Source of the DNA: an uncultured Clostridia bacterium
GTDB lineage: Bacteria; Bacillota; Clostridia; UBA1381; UMGS1253
Assembly (NCBI GenBank): GCA_934457145.1
Contig: CAKSHP010000017.1
Span: 1 to 47,201 of the forward strand
Direction of reading: 5' to 3'
DNA: 47,201 nucleotides
Shown here: one piece after another, positions 14,782 through 24,601 of the stretch
How the letters are laid out: each line of letters opens with the position of its first letter
How positions within the stretch are numbered: position 1 is the stretch's first letter
The notes under the pieces: generated by a model
What the model was told of the DNA's origin: nothing
The model's database searches: none
Seen by the model: only the letters and a program-made list of their open reading frames with translations
Translations under genes and position numbers: made by a program

Positions 14782-17700
14782 TCAGTCAAACAGCGACATC
14801 TGACTGCTCTGCGCCATTCCGGCAAAGCAACCGTTATTTTCAAATGTCTCAAGCGCCGTTTTGCTTATTTTGGTTCTTGTATGTAAATCTTCAACAGAAA
14901 AGAATTTTCCCTTTTCTCTTTCGGCAACAATGCTCTCTGCCATAGCAATGCTTATTCCCGGCAGCGATGAAAGCGGCGGTCTTATTTTCTTTTCGCCGTC
15001 CGGCAAAAAGTTTTTCGCATGCGATTTATAAATGTCAACCTCCGAAAATTCAAATCCTCTTGCATACATTTCCAGACAAAGCTCAAGCGTTGTTTTTAAA
15101 TCCTTTTCCTTTTGCGTCGGCTTTTCAAGCGCATCAATTTCATTCATTGTTTTTTCAACCTTTTCAATTCCGTAACACATCTTCTCAGCGTCAAACGCTC
15201 CGAGCGCGCGGATTGTGAAATATGCGCAGTAGTACGCAATCGGAATATGCACCTTAAACCATGCAATTCTAAACGCCATCATAACGTATGCCACGGCATG
15301 TGCCTTAGGGAACATATATTTTATCTTGTTACACGAATCAATATACCACTGCGGCACATCGTGCGCTTTCATTTCCGCCTCGTCCTCAGCCGTAAGTCCT
15401 TTTCCTTTTCTGACCTTCTCCATAATGGTAAACGAGGTTTTCGGTTCAAGCCCCATGTGTATAAGATAAATCATAATATCATCACGCGTACATATTGCCT
15501 CCGAAAGAACGATTTCCCCGCTTCTGATATAGTCCTGAGCATTATTGAGCCAAACGTCCGTGCCGTGCGACAAACCCGAAATTCGAAGCAATTCGGAAAA
15601 TGTTTTCGGCTTTGTATCAATAAGCATCTGACGCACAAATTCCGTTCCGAACTCCGGTACGCCGTATGTTCCGACCTGGCTGTGTATCTGCTCCGGCGTA
15701 ACGCCCAAAGCGTCGGTGTTTAAAAACAGGCTTAATGTTTCCTTATCGCCGAGCGAAATTGTTTTTGCGTCAAGCCCCGTTAAATCCTCAAGCATACGGA
15801 TAACCGTCGGATCATCGTGGCCGAGTATGTCAAGTTTTAAAAGATTATCATGAATTGAATGATAATCGAAATGCGTTGTTATAATCGTGCTTTCCGGATC
15901 GTCTGCCGGGTGCTGAACCGGGCAGAACTGATGAATGTCGTTTTCTTTCGGCACAATTATAACGCCGCCCGGATGCTGACCGGTTGTTCTTTTAACGCCT
16001 GTGCAGCCAAGCGTTATGCGCTTGATTTCCGCATTGTGCACAACCTTGTTTCTTTCCGAAAAATATTTTTTAACATATCCGAAAGCCGTTTTATCGGCAA
16101 TTGTGCCGATTGTTCCCGCGCGAAACACATGCCCCTCGCCGAAAAGTTCTTCTGTGTATTTGTGCGCAACACTCTGATACTCGCCCGAAAAGTTTAAGTC
16201 TATATCAGGCTCTTTATCGCCTGCAAAGCCCAAAAACGTTTCAAACGGTATGTCATGTCCGTCTTTTTTATAAAGCGTGCCGCATTTCGGACAGATTTTA
16301 TCCTCCATATCGCAGCCCGACACACCGCTTCCGTCTAACACAAAATCGCTGTTTTTGCAATTCGGACACACATAGTGTGCCGGAAGCGCATTAACCTCCG
16401 TTATCCCCGATAAAAACGCAACAAACGAAGAACCGACCGATCCTCTCGAACCAACCAGATACCCGTCTGAAAGCGATTTGCTCACAAGCTTTTGCGCAAT
16501 AATATACATAACGGAAAATCCGTATGTTGTAATCGACTTTAGCTCCTTGTCCATTCTCTCTTTAACAATAGCGGGCAGCGGATCGCCGTAAATCTCAATC
16601 GCCTTATCGTGCGACATACGAATAATATCCTCCTGAGCGCCCTCAATGCTCGGCGGATATGTACCGCTGCGCACCGGCGCGAGCACCTCCGTCATATCGG
16701 CAATTTTGTTTGTGTTTTCAACAACAACCTCATATGCCGTCTTTTCATCAAGATAATCAAATTCTTTAAGCATTTCCTCGGTTGTACGAAGATACAAAGG
16801 CGCCTGAAAGTCCGCGTCATCAAATCCTTTTCCCGCCATAAGCACTCTGCGGTACACCTCATCGCTTGCGTCCATAAAATGAACATCGCCCGTTGCAACA
16901 ACAAGCTTATTGTGCTTTCTTGCAAGATTGATTATTTCTTTGTTAATATCCTGAAGCTGTTCTTTTGAAGAAACGCTTCCGTTTCTCAACATAAACTCGT
17001 TGTTTCCGAGAGGCTGAATTTCATAATAATCATAAAACGAAGCAATTTTTTCAATTTCTTCCTCGCTTTTTCCCATAAACACAGCCTGGTAAAGCTCTCC
17101 CGCCTCACACGCCGAGCCGATAATAAGTCCTTCTCTGAATTTGTTTATAATGCTTTTGGGCATCCTCGGCGTTCTGTAAAAATAGTCAAGATGCGATGCC
17201 GAAATCAGCCTGTACAGGTTTTCAAGTCCCACCGGATTTTTCGCAATCACTATTATATGATGTGAAGGCGCACCCTTAACATCTATCTTGTTTCCGAAGT
17301 GCGAATTTAAATTTATAATATCCTTTAATCCCTGTTCTTCAAGCATCTGTCTGAATTTTATAAATATGTGCGCAGTCGCAAGCGCGTCGTCAACCGCTCT
17401 GTGATGATTGTCAAGCTTAATTTTCAGATGCTTTGCAATCGAGTTAAGCTTGTGGCTTCTAAGCTCCTTTAAAAGCTTTCTCGAAAGCTCAACAGTATCT
17501 ATATAAGTGTAGTTAAAATCTTTTTTAAGTCTTTTCATTGCAGCGCGTATAAAACTTGTGTCAAAGCTTGCATTGTGCGCCACAAGCACGCAGTCGTCTC
17601 CGCAAAACTGCAAAAATTTCTCCACAGCCTCACTCTCGCACGGCGCATTTTCCACCATGGAATTTGTGATATGCGTAAGCTCTGTTATATTGTGCGGAAT

Positions 17701-18798
17701 TGAATTATTGGGCTTTACAAACGTTGAAAAGCTGTCCTCTATTTCTCCGTTTTCAACTTTAATCGCACCGATTTCGATTATCTCGTTTTTAGTTGCCGAA
17801 AATCCCGTTGTTTCAAGGTCAAAAACAATATATGTTCCGTCTATGTCATAGCTTTTTTCGTTAAACACAATCTTTGCCCCGTCGTCAACAACATACCCCT
17901 CAACGCCGTATATAACCTTTATGTTATGCTTCTTTGCCGCAAGCGCCGCCTCCGGATATGCCTGCACCACGCCGTGGTCGGTTATGGCAATCGCCTTGTG
18001 TCCCCACATTGCCGCGCGTTTTATCAAATCCGTTGCAGAAGAAACTCCGTCCATTGTCGACATCTGCGTATGCATATGAAGCTCAACGCGTTTTGTTTCG
18101 CTTTCGTCCATTCTTATTTTCGGCGCTTCTATTTCGTTAATATCATAAGCGCTTATAACGTAATCGCCCATGTATTTATCATAAATCAAATCGCCGTAAA
18201 CTGCAATGCACACGCCGGCTTTAAGCCTTTTTTCAACCTTTTCTTTCGATGCGCTGTCTCTCGCTTTGCCAAAGCTCCCGTCGGCGTTTTTTCTCGGCGG
18301 CAAATCGCAAAAAAGCTTAAGCGTTATAGAATCCTTTTTATTTGTTATATCAACGCTCACAATCCACGCCCCGTCGCGGCGCTGCTTATATTCAACCGCA
18401 AAAATCTGCCCCGAGGTTTTGCATCTTCCCATCTCCGGCGTAATCTTGTCAAGCTCTGTAAGCTCGCCTTTTATTTTCGAACCGACAATAATCTCGCTTA
18501 CCGTGTTAGAACCCATTTCTTTTTCAAAACGCTTTTTTGTTTCATTTTCTATCTCAAGAGTTTTTTTGTACGCATGCGACACCACACACTTTTCATCTAT
18601 ATCAATAACAACGCTTCTCAGATTATAACTTCTCATCAGCGCCGCCTTTATCTGCTCTACCTGTTCAAACGACAGTATGGTTTCCTTTGCCGTTTTCAGC
18701 TTCATACTGCGCGTCTTTTTGCTGACATCTATTCTTTCCAGTTCAATATCAGCATTTTCGCCCGTTATTTCAGGCATAATCACCGACAGTTTTGTCAT
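14782..18798 (-). CDS. polC: DNA polymerase III alpha subunit, PolC type
   Basis: 1338 residues. Order: N-terminal region (1-100), OB domain (~105-225), PHP domain start with HMHTQMS at 241 and TDHG at 273, an inserted 3'-5' proofreading exonuclease (~322-490; DLET 327-330, AHNASFD 407-413, HHRAVDDA 465-472), the rest of PHP, then the polymerase core with a zinc finger (C811, C814, C836, C839) and the palm motif EPDIDLNFSGEYQ (D865, D867). The C-terminus has helix-hairpin-helix DNA-binding motifs. It is about 100 residues shorter than B. subtilis PolC, mostly at the N-terminus. It is the leading-strand replicase of Firmicutes. The ATG at 18798 follows GAAAGGA. It is the last gene of the isoprenoid-envelope operon. 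Confidence 0.97.
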   Translation of the reverse strand: MTKLSVIMPEITGENADIELERIDVSKKTRSMKLKTAKETILSFEQVEQIKAALMRSYNLRSVVIDIDEKCVVSHAYKKTLEIENETKKRFEKEMGSNTVSEIIVGSKIKGELTELDKITPEMGRCKTSGQIFAVEYKQRRDGAWIVSVDITNKKDSITLKLFCDLPPRKNADGSFGKARDSASKEKVEKRLKAGVCIAVYGDLIYDKYMGDYVISAYDINEIEAPKIRMDESETKRVELHMHTQMSTMDGVSSATDLIKRAAMWGHKAIAITDHGVVQAYPEAALAAKKHNIKVIYGVEGYVVDDGAKIVFNEKSYDIDGTYIVFDLETTGFSATKNEIIEIGAIKVENGEIEDSFSTFVKPNNSIPHNITELTHITNSMVENAPCESEAVEKFLQFCGDDCVLVAHNASFDTSFIRAAMKRLKKDFNYTYIDTVELSRKLLKELRSHKLNSIAKHLKIKLDNHHRAVDDALATAHIFIKFRQMLEEQGLKDIINLNSHFGNKIDVKGAPSHHIIVIAKNPVGLENLYRLISASHLDYFYRTPRMPKSIINKFREGLIIGSACEAGELYQAVFMGKSEEEIEKIASFYDYYEIQPLGNNEFMLRNGSVSSKEQLQDINKEIINLARKHNKLVVATGDVHFMDASDEVYRRVLMAGKGFDDADFQAPLYLRTTEEMLKEFDYLDEKTAYEVVVENTNKIADMTEVLAPVRSGTYPPSIEGAQEDIIRMSHDKAIEIYGDPLPAIVKERMDKELKSITTYGFSVMYIIAQKLVSKSLSDGYLVGSRGSVGSSFVAFLSGITEVNALPAHYVCPNCKNSDFVLDGSGVSGCDMEDKICPKCGTLYKKDGHDIPFETFLGFAGDKEPDIDLNFSGEYQSVAHKYTEELFGEGHVFRAGTIGTIADKTAFGYVKKYFSERNKVVHNAEIKRITLGCTGVKRTTGQHPGGVIIVPKENDIHQFCPVQHPADDPESTIITTHFDYHSIHDNLLKLDILGHDDPTVIRMLEDLTGLDAKTISLGDKETLSLFLNTDALGVTPEQIHSQVGTYGVPEFGTEFVRQMLIDTKPKTFSELLRISGLSHGTDVWLNNAQDYIRSGEIVLSEAICTRDDIMIYLIHMGLEPKTSFTIMEKVRKGKGLTAEDEAEMKAHDVPQWYIDSCNKIKYMFPKAHAVAYVMMAFRIAWFKVHIPIAYYCAYFTIRALGAFDAEKMCYGIEKVEKTMNEIDALEKPTQKEKDLKTTLELCLEMYARGFEFSEVDIYKSHAKNFLPDGEKKIRPPLSSLPGISIAMAESIVAEREKGKFFSVEDLHTRTKISKTALETFENNGCFAGMAQSSQMSLFD

Positions 18799-18818
18799 AT
18801 GTTTTTCCTTTCGTTTTG

Positions 18819-19868
18819 TTAAAGTTTTTCTATTTCTTCTTTAAGCGCAAAAAGCACTTCGCTTTCCTTAACTTTTCTTATTATTTCGCCCTTTTTAAAC
18901 AAAAGCGCCGCTCCGTCGCCGCCGGCAATGCCGATGTCTGCGTCTTTTGCCTCTCCCGGCCCGTTCACAGCACATCCCATAACCGCAACCTTTATGTCCT
19001 TGTCCATACCGCGCACCATATTGTAAACCTTATTTGCAATGTCAATAAGATTTATTTTGCATCTGCCGCATGTCGGACATGAAACAAATCTCACTCCGCC
19101 CTTTTTAAGACCGAGCGATTTTAAAATTTCAATACCGCTTTCAACCTCGCGCACCGGATTATCCGTAAGCGAAACCCTTATCGTATCGCCTATTCCCTGT
19201 GATAAGAGCGAACCTATCCCAACACTTGATTTTATAACTCCTATATCGTATGTACCGGCTTCCGTCACGCCCAAATGCAAAGGATAATTTGTTTTTTCGC
19301 TTGCCAGCGTGTAAGCCTCAATCATTGTTTTAACATCCGATGCTTTAAGCGAAATAACAATATCATGAAAATCAAATTTTTCTAAAAGCGACGCATGATA
19401 AAGCGCGCTTTCAACCAAAGCCTCTGCCGTTGCACCGCCGTATTTTTTTAATATGTTTTTTTCAAGCGAGCCTCCGTTTACCCCTATTCTTATCGGAATA
19501 TGAAGCTTTTTGGCCATATCGCTCACTTTTTTAACCCTGTCGTCTGAGCCTATATTTCCCGGATTAATTCTGATTTTGTCTATGCCGTTTTCCATGCATA
19601 TTAAAGCTAACCTGTAATCAAAATGAATATCCGCAACAAGCGGTATGTTTATTTTATTTTTTATTTCGCCAACCGCCCTTGCCGCCGCCTCGTCCGGCAC
19701 GGCAACGCGCGCAATATCACAGCCCGCCTGTTCAAACTCTTTTATCTGTTCAACCGTTTTGTAAACATCTGCGGTTTTTGTGTTTGTCATAGACTGAACG
19801 GTTATATCGCTGCCGCCGCCTATTAATTTATCTCCGACTTTAACCTGTCTTGTCATTTTTCTCAGCAT
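18819..19868 (-). CDS. ispG: 4-hydroxy-3-methylbut-2-enyl diphosphate synthase (flavodoxin/ferredoxin)
   Basis: 349 residues, the usual length for the bacterial short form. The N-terminal TIM barrel has VQSMTNTKTADV and INPGNIGSDD, and the C-terminal domain carries the [4Fe-4S] ligands in SCPTCGRC (C264, C267) and MGCAVNGPGEA (C299). The enzyme converts cyclic MEcPP to HMBPP, the sixth step of the MEP pathway. GGAGG stands 7 bp before the ATG at 19868. It lies 20 bp before polC and 29 bp after rseP in the same unit. Confidence 0.97.
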   Translation of the reverse strand: MLRKMTRQVKVGDKLIGGGSDITVQSMTNTKTADVYKTVEQIKEFEQAGCDIARVAVPDEAAARAVGEIKNKINIPLVADIHFDYRLALICMENGIDKIRINPGNIGSDDRVKKVSDMAKKLHIPIRIGVNGGSLEKNILKKYGGATAEALVESALYHASLLEKFDFHDIVISLKASDVKTMIEAYTLASEKTNYPLHLGVTEAGTYDIGVIKSSVGIGSLLSQGIGDTIRVSLTDNPVREVESGIEILKSLGLKKGGVRFVSCPTCGRCKINLIDIANKVYNMVRGMDKDIKVAVMGCAVNGPGEAKDADIGIAGGDGAALLFKKGEIIRKVKESEVLFALKEEIEKL

Positions 19869-19897
19869 ACGCGCTCCTCCGTTATCAAAAAAGCTTT

Positions 19898-21037
19898 CTA
19901 TCTTTTGAAAATCAGCCTTGCAATGTCGTTATACGTTGCAAAAATCATAATTCCTATCAAAATCGCAAACCCTATAAGGTTCACAATTCCCTCCTTTTCG
20001 GGCGGAATTTTCTTTTTTGTTACCGCCTCAAAAAGCACAACTATAAGCTTGCAGCCGTCAAGTGCGGGAATGGGCAAAAGGTTCATCACTCCCAGATTAA
20101 CCGTTAAAAGCGCCAAAATATCCAATAAAAACTTCCAGTTTATTTTAGATGCCTGACCAATCATGCTGACCACGCCGACAGGCCCCGCAATCTGATTTGC
20201 GGCAACTCTTCCGCATATCAGTTCATAAAGCGAAACGTAAACCATTTTAACATAAAACCCCGTTAAATAAAACGAACGGCTCACAACATTAAAAGCAGAA
20301 TTTTTCTCGCTTTTTCCCTCAAATCCCAAAATATATCCGCTCTGGGTATCGCTTGTTCCTATAAGACTTTTATCCTGAGTTGCGCCAACCTCATAATTAT
20401 CTGTCAAAACGCCGTTTACGTAAACCGAAACGTCGGTTTTGTCTTCTTTGTATGTGTATTTAATTTCTCTTTTAACAGGCTTTACCGTATTTTCAAAGGT
20501 TTCATTTCCTCTTTTAACTTTTACTTTAACGTCCTTATCCGTAATGCGGTTTAAAAAAAACGACACATCTTCAAACACATTTATATTCGTATTATCAAGC
20601 TTTATAATTCTGTCGCCTTCCAAAAATCCCGCCGACGCCATATTTGCATTTGCTTCCAGACCGCCTATCGTTGTTGTCACAACGTTTGCGCTTGCGCTCT
20701 GAACAATAATCAAAAGCACAAACCCCAAAACAATATTTAAAAACGCTCCCGCAAACACAACTATAAATCTTTTCCACCATGCTGCCTTTGAAAACGAACG
20801 CTCATCATCACTTTGTTCGCTTTCGCCCTCCATGCTGCAAAATCCGCCGAGCGGCAAACAGCGAAGAGAATAAAGAGTTTCGCCCTTTTGCTTTTTAAAA
20901 ATTGCCGGACCCATTCCGATTGCAAATTCCGTCACTTTTATTTTAAACAGCTTAGCTGCACTAAAGTGTCCCAGCTCATGTATAAAAACCATCACCGCAA
21001 ACGCAATAACCGCAACAACTATACCCATTTTCACCAT
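19898..21037 (-). CDS. rseP: RIP metalloprotease RseP (site-2 protease)
   Basis: 379 residues. The zinc motif HELGH is at residues 20-24 in the first membrane segment. A PDZ domain lies at about 110-190, and the second metal-site motif NLLPIPALDGCK near 315 provides the Asp ligand; the family usually has LDGG, so the Cys is a small oddity. It cleaves transmembrane anti-sigma factors or other proteins within the membrane. Two starts are possible: ATG at 21037, very close to GAGGTGA, or ATG at 21028, with a longer spacing; the first is given. It starts 10 bp after dxr. Confidence 0.95.
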   Translation of the reverse strand: MVKMGIVVAVIAFAVMVFIHELGHFSAAKLFKIKVTEFAIGMGPAIFKKQKGETLYSLRCLPLGGFCSMEGESEQSDDERSFSKAAWWKRFIVVFAGAFLNIVLGFVLLIIVQSASANVVTTTIGGLEANANMASAGFLEGDRIIKLDNTNINVFEDVSFFLNRITDKDVKVKVKRGNETFENTVKPVKREIKYTYKEDKTDVSVYVNGVLTDNYEVGATQDKSLIGTSDTQSGYILGFEGKSEKNSAFNVVSRSFYLTGFYVKMVYVSLYELICGRVAANQIAGPVGVVSMIGQASKINWKFLLDILALLTVNLGVMNLLPIPALDGCKLIVVLFEAVTKKKIPPEKEGIVNLIGFAILIGIMIFATYNDIARLIFKR

Positions 21038-21047
21038 TCACCTCAAT

Positions 21048-22199
21048 TTAAATTTTAAACGATTTTCTCACATATTCTCTCGCCCACAAATCAGCTTCAT
21101 ATATATCCTCCAGGCTTGCGGCGCTTTTGTTATTATATGCGTTCATTGCCTCTGCTATAACGTCTGCAATATCCAAAAAACCTATTTTTTCTTTCAAAAA
21201 CAACTCAACCGCCGCCTCATCGGCTCCGTTAAACACGCAGCTTAAAAGTCCGCCTTCCGAGAGTGCGCGGTATGCTAAATCCAATGCCTTAAATGTTTTT
21301 GTGTCAGGTTTGTAAAACGTTAAATTGTTATACTTTAAAAAGTCAATGTCTGCGTTTATATAACTCTTTCTTTCGGGATATGTAAGTGCATACGCAATCG
21401 GAATACGCATATCCGCCGCGCCGAGCTGCGCAATAACCGCACCGTCTATATACCGCACCATAGAATGTATAACGCTTTGCGGATGCACCAAAACCTCAAT
21501 ATTTTTGGGCTCCATATCAAAAAGCCATCTCGCTTCAATCACTTCAAGTCCCTTGTTTACAAGTGTAGCAGAATCTATGGTTATTTTTTTGCCCATGCTC
21601 CAGCTCGGGTGCTTTAGCGCCTGTGCTATACTGACGTTTTTAAGCTCATCTCTCGTTTTTCCAAAAAAAGGTCCGCCTGACGCCGTTAAAATTATGCTTT
21701 TAACCTGATCTTTGTTTCTCATTCCCGCAAGCGACTGGAAAACTGCGCTGTGCTCGCTGTCAACCGGAAGAATTTTCACGCCGTTTTCCTTTGCAAGACG
21801 CATAACCATCTCGCCGGCTGCAACCAAAGTTTCCTTGTTTGCAAGCGCAATGTCTTTTTTGTTTTTAATCGCCTCAACAGTAGGCAAAAGCCCTGCTATG
21901 CCCATAACCGCCGTAACAACACACTCAGCCTCCGGCATACAGGCTATATAGCAAAGCCCCTCATTTCCCGAAACAACCTCTGTATTTGTATCGGCTAACT
22001 TAATTTTAAGCTCGCTTGCCGCATCTTTATCACACACGCAAACGGCTTTTGGTTTAAATTTTCTTGCCTGAGCCTCCAGAAGCTCTATGTTTCTGTTTGT
22101 TGAAAGCCCCAATATATTTATATCGGGGCTTTTGTCTGCAACGTCAAGTGTCTGAGTTCCGATAGAACCCGTCGAACCCAAAACGCATATATCTTTCAT
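21048..22199 (-). CDS. dxr: 1-deoxy-D-xylulose 5-phosphate reductoisomerase
   Basis: 383 residues from the ATG at 22199. The N-terminal NADPH site is ICVLGSTGSIGTQTLDV. The catalytic region contains VDSEHSAVFQSL (metal ligands and substrate contact), ASGGPFF, LEVIEARWLFD and HPQSVIHSMV. The enzyme makes MEP from DXP, the committed step of the MEP pathway. The frame extends three codons to a GTG at 22208; the sequence GTGA before ATCAA can pair with the 3' end of 16S rRNA and supports the ATG. It lies in the order cdsA-dxr-rseP, common in bacteria. Confidence 0.97.
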   Translation of the reverse strand: MKDICVLGSTGSIGTQTLDVADKSPDINILGLSTNRNIELLEAQARKFKPKAVCVCDKDAASELKIKLADTNTEVVSGNEGLCYIACMPEAECVVTAVMGIAGLLPTVEAIKNKKDIALANKETLVAAGEMVMRLAKENGVKILPVDSEHSAVFQSLAGMRNKDQVKSIILTASGGPFFGKTRDELKNVSIAQALKHPSWSMGKKITIDSATLVNKGLEVIEARWLFDMEPKNIEVLVHPQSVIHSMVRYIDGAVIAQLGAADMRIPIAYALTYPERKSYINADIDFLKYNNLTFYKPDTKTFKALDLAYRALSEGGLLSCVFNGADEAAVELFLKEKIGFLDIADVIAEAMNAYNNKSAASLEDIYEADLWAREYVRKSFKI

Positions 22200-22234
22200 T
22201 TGATTCACATCTTTTCTTCTTTAGTTGTTGCCTT

Positions 22235-23062
22235 CTATGACAAAAGCGGCAAGCCTGCATGTATGCAAAACAAAATCGCAGCATACGCATAAGGCGCCGT
22301 CAGCATAACGCTGTCAAAGCGGTCTGTAAGTCCTCCGTGTCCCGGCATAATATTGCCGAAGTCCTTCACTTTAAAATATCTTTTCATCATCGATTCAACC
22401 AAATCGCCGAGCTGCCCCATCACAGAACCTATCGCACACACCAAAAACAGCATCAAAATATTTGCCTCGTTTGCAAACAAAGCCTTTTCTATAATTCCGA
22501 AAACCGCTCCGCCGAGTCCCGAAAACAAAATTCCGCCCCAAGCTCCCTCAACCGTTTTTTTAGGGCTTATTTTTTCTATAAGCTTGTGTTTTCCGAAAAG
22601 CATTCCGCAAAAATATGCCCCCGTGTCGCTTATCCATGCGCATATAAACGCAATAAACATCAAATGCACGCCTTTATCCATATCGCGTATACAACTTATA
22701 TAGTGCATCGAAAAAACAATATATATCACCGCAAAGCTTGCCGCCCCGCAATGCATAAAAGAACATCTTTCGTTAAAAATCACCGCCATTGCAGCAAATA
22801 CAACAACACATATAAGCACAAGCGCGCAAATTAAGTCATAGCTTTTAAAATAAAGCCCGATGTTCAGCGCAGATGCCAGAACAGCTCCCGCCGCAACGCC
22901 CGGCGCTCCCATCTTTATTGCGCAAATCACTTCGCACGCCATAAACACGCTTACCGCCGCAACAATAGCTTCAAACACAGCGCTTTTCATACTTACCGCA
23001 ATAAAAAAAACCACAAGCCCCACCGCAGCGGAAGCTGTCCTGATAATAGTATTTTTAACCAT
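22235..23062 (-). CDS. cdsA: Phosphatidate cytidylyltransferase
   Basis: 275 residues, about seven membrane segments. The C-terminal CdsA signature is present: SMMKRYFKVKDFGNIMPGHG, followed by GLTDRFDS. SPKKTVEGAWGG upstream also belongs to the family. It forms CDP-diacylglycerol for phospholipid synthesis in the membrane. A GTG at 23071 is in frame, but GAAAGAG lies 8 bp before the ATG at 23062, which is chosen. It starts 23 bp after uppS. Confidence 0.96.
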   Translation of the reverse strand: MVKNTIIRTASAAVGLVVFFIAVSMKSAVFEAIVAAVSVFMACEVICAIKMGAPGVAAGAVLASALNIGLYFKSYDLICALVLICVVVFAAMAVIFNERCSFMHCGAASFAVIYIVFSMHYISCIRDMDKGVHLMFIAFICAWISDTGAYFCGMLFGKHKLIEKISPKKTVEGAWGGILFSGLGGAVFGIIEKALFANEANILMLFLVCAIGSVMGQLGDLVESMMKRYFKVKDFGNIMPGHGGLTDRFDSVMLTAPYAYAAILFCIHAGLPLLS

Positions 23063-23085
23063 ACAAAACACTCTTTCTTTTTTCG

Positions 23086-23829
23086 TTATCTGCCGCCGAA
23101 GCGCCTGTCTCTTTTTACATATGCCTCTATAGCTTTCATAAATTCATTTTCATCAAAATCCGGCCAGAGCGTGTCTGTAAAATAAAGCTCGCTGTAAGAC
23201 GACTGCCACATCAAAAAATTGCTCAGCCGCTGCTCTCCGCTGCTTCTTATAACCAAATCCGGATCCGGCATATAATATGTATAAAGATTTTCGGAAATTG
23301 TTTTCTCACAAATATCTTCACATTTCATTTTTCCGTCGCGTACCATAGCTGAAATTTTCCGAACCGCCAAGGTAATCTCATCTCTGCTGCCATAATTTAA
23401 AGCAATGTTTACCGTACATGCTTTGTTTTTCGCAGTCACATTTTCAACTCTGTCCATTTCCTTTTGAAGTTCAGAAGAAAACCTTGTTTTATCGCCTATT
23501 ACTCTTATTCTTACCTCGTCGCCGGCAAGTTCTTTTTCGGCATTTTTCAAATACTGCATCAAAAGCGACATAAGGTCTGAAACCTCCTGTTCGCTTCGTT
23601 TCCAGTTTTCCGTCGAAAATGCATACACCGTTATATATTCTATTCCCATGCGCCCGGCAAAACGGCTAACACGCCTCAGCGCCTCCGCTCCGGCCCTGTG
23701 CCCGACAATTTTCGGCACACCTCTTTTTTTTGCCCAGCGTCCGTTGCCGTCCATAATAATTGCAACATGCTTAGGCAAAAGACTCTTGTCTATTTCCGGC
23801 GTATTTTTCTTTTTTCTTTTAAAAATCAA
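23086..23829 (-). CDS. uppS: Isoprenyl (undecaprenyl) diphosphate synthase
   Basis: 247 residues from the chosen TTG start. Motifs: HVAIIMDGNGRWAKKRG (catalytic Asp and phosphate loop), YAFSTENWKRS and RSSGEQRLSNFLMWQSSYSE, then FTDTLWPDF; all are diagnostic of cis-prenyltransferases. It makes the C55 carrier lipid for cell-wall synthesis. Two TTG codons, 23853 and 23829, are possible; GGGAGG lies 9 bp before the inner one and the outer one sits in the terminator stem, so 23829 is preferred. A rare TTG start plus the upstream hairpin suggests low or controlled expression. Confidence 0.95.
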   Translation of the reverse strand: MIFKRKKKNTPEIDKSLLPKHVAIIMDGNGRWAKKRGVPKIVGHRAGAEALRRVSRFAGRMGIEYITVYAFSTENWKRSEQEVSDLMSLLMQYLKNAEKELAGDEVRIRVIGDKTRFSSELQKEMDRVENVTAKNKACTVNIALNYGSRDEITLAVRKISAMVRDGKMKCEDICEKTISENLYTYYMPDPDLVIRSSGEQRLSNFLMWQSSYSELYFTDTLWPDFDENEFMKAIEAYVKRDRRFGGR

Positions 23830-23852
23830 GGCTTTTGCCCTCCCAAAAATCA

Positions 23853-23873
23853 AGGCGGGATAAAATCCCGCCT
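23853..23873 (-). terminator. Hairpin between frr and uppS, terminator or attenuator
   Basis: Perfect 8-bp stem AGGCGGGA / TCCCGCCT with a 5-nt loop, 21 bp beyond the frr stop. On the minus strand it is followed by TGATTTTTG, so it can terminate in part. The uppS ribosome binding site begins about 10 nt later. Confidence 0.7.
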
Positions 23874-23894
23874 GTCACAACTTTTATATCTCTA

Positions 23895-24449
23895 TTACAC
23901 AGACATGATTTCCTTTTCTTTTTTATCTGTCATGCTATCGATTTCTTTAACATATTCATCTGTGAGGTTTTGAATATCCTTTTCGATATCCTTCAAATCA
24001 TCTTCCGTGATTTCGCCGTTCTTCTTAGACGTCTTATAAGTATCGATTGCATCGCGTCTGATTGAGCGTATTGCAACCTTTGCCTCCTCCGCATGCTTTC
24101 TCAAATCGCGCGCAAGCTCTTTTCTTCTTTCCTCTGTAAGAGGCGGGAAGTTAAGACGTATTGCATTTCCGTCGTTATTCGGATTTATTCCGATCTCGGC
24201 TTTCTGGATTGCCTTTTCAACCTCTTTTAAAATGCTCTTGTCCCAAGGCTGAATAAGAAGCGTTCTCGGTTCCGGAACCGATACGTTGCCGATCTGCGGA
24301 ATAGGTGTTGCGCTTCCGTAATAATCAACCGTTATTTTATCCAGTATAGCCGGATTTGCGCGTCCTGCGCGGATTGTTTTTAAATCCTGCGCATACACAT
24401 CAATTGTTTTTTCCATTTTGCCTGAAACTTCAGGATATTTACCTGCCAT
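23895..24449 (-). CDS. frr: Ribosome recycling factor
   Basis: 184 residues, the exact family length. Key stretches are DLKTIRAGRANPAILDKI, the hinge NDGNAIRLNFPPLTEERRKEL and RSIRRDA. It splits post-termination ribosomes with EF-G. A good promoter lies in the 152-bp gap to pyrH, so frr can start its own transcript, although pyrH-frr adjacency is conserved. GGAG precedes the ATG at 24449. Confidence 0.97.
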   Translation of the reverse strand: MAGKYPEVSGKMEKTIDVYAQDLKTIRAGRANPAILDKITVDYYGSATPIPQIGNVSVPEPRTLLIQPWDKSILKEVEKAIQKAEIGINPNNDGNAIRLNFPPLTEERRKELARDLRKHAEEAKVAIRSIRRDAIDTYKTSKKNGEITEDDLKDIEKDIQNLTDEYVKEIDSMTDKKEKEIMSV

Positions 24450-24556
24450 AATAATCTCCGTTCCGCCGCCCTGCTCCGGCTTTAATAATCAGCCATCTAC
24501 CGACAGGGATTTTAAACGGTAAACGACCATTTTTAATTCGAATTTGATACAAATAT

Positions 24557-24585
24557 ATTTTACCATATATTTATTCAATTTGCAA
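24557..24585 (-). promoter_or_regulatory. frr promoter
   Basis: TTGCAA (24580-24585), 17 bp, TAAAAT (24557-24562) on the minus strand. It may also drive the downstream uppS-to-polC genes through the leaky hairpin at 23853-23873. Confidence 0.75.
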
Positions 24586-24601
24586 GGTAAATATTTTAAG
24601 A

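Noticed and set aside
15112..15723. Long open frame on the plus strand (203 codons)
   Set aside because: It lies wholly antisense to polC, is rich in His, Arg and Cys as expected of a shadow frame, has no ribosome binding site and matches no family.
17926..18822. Open frame of 298 codons on the plus strand
   Set aside because: Antisense to the N-terminal part of polC, with biased Phe/Arg/His composition; a shadow of the polC codon use.
22259..22834. Open frame of 191 codons on the plus strand
   Set aside because: Antisense to cdsA, no ribosome binding site, no recognisable motif.
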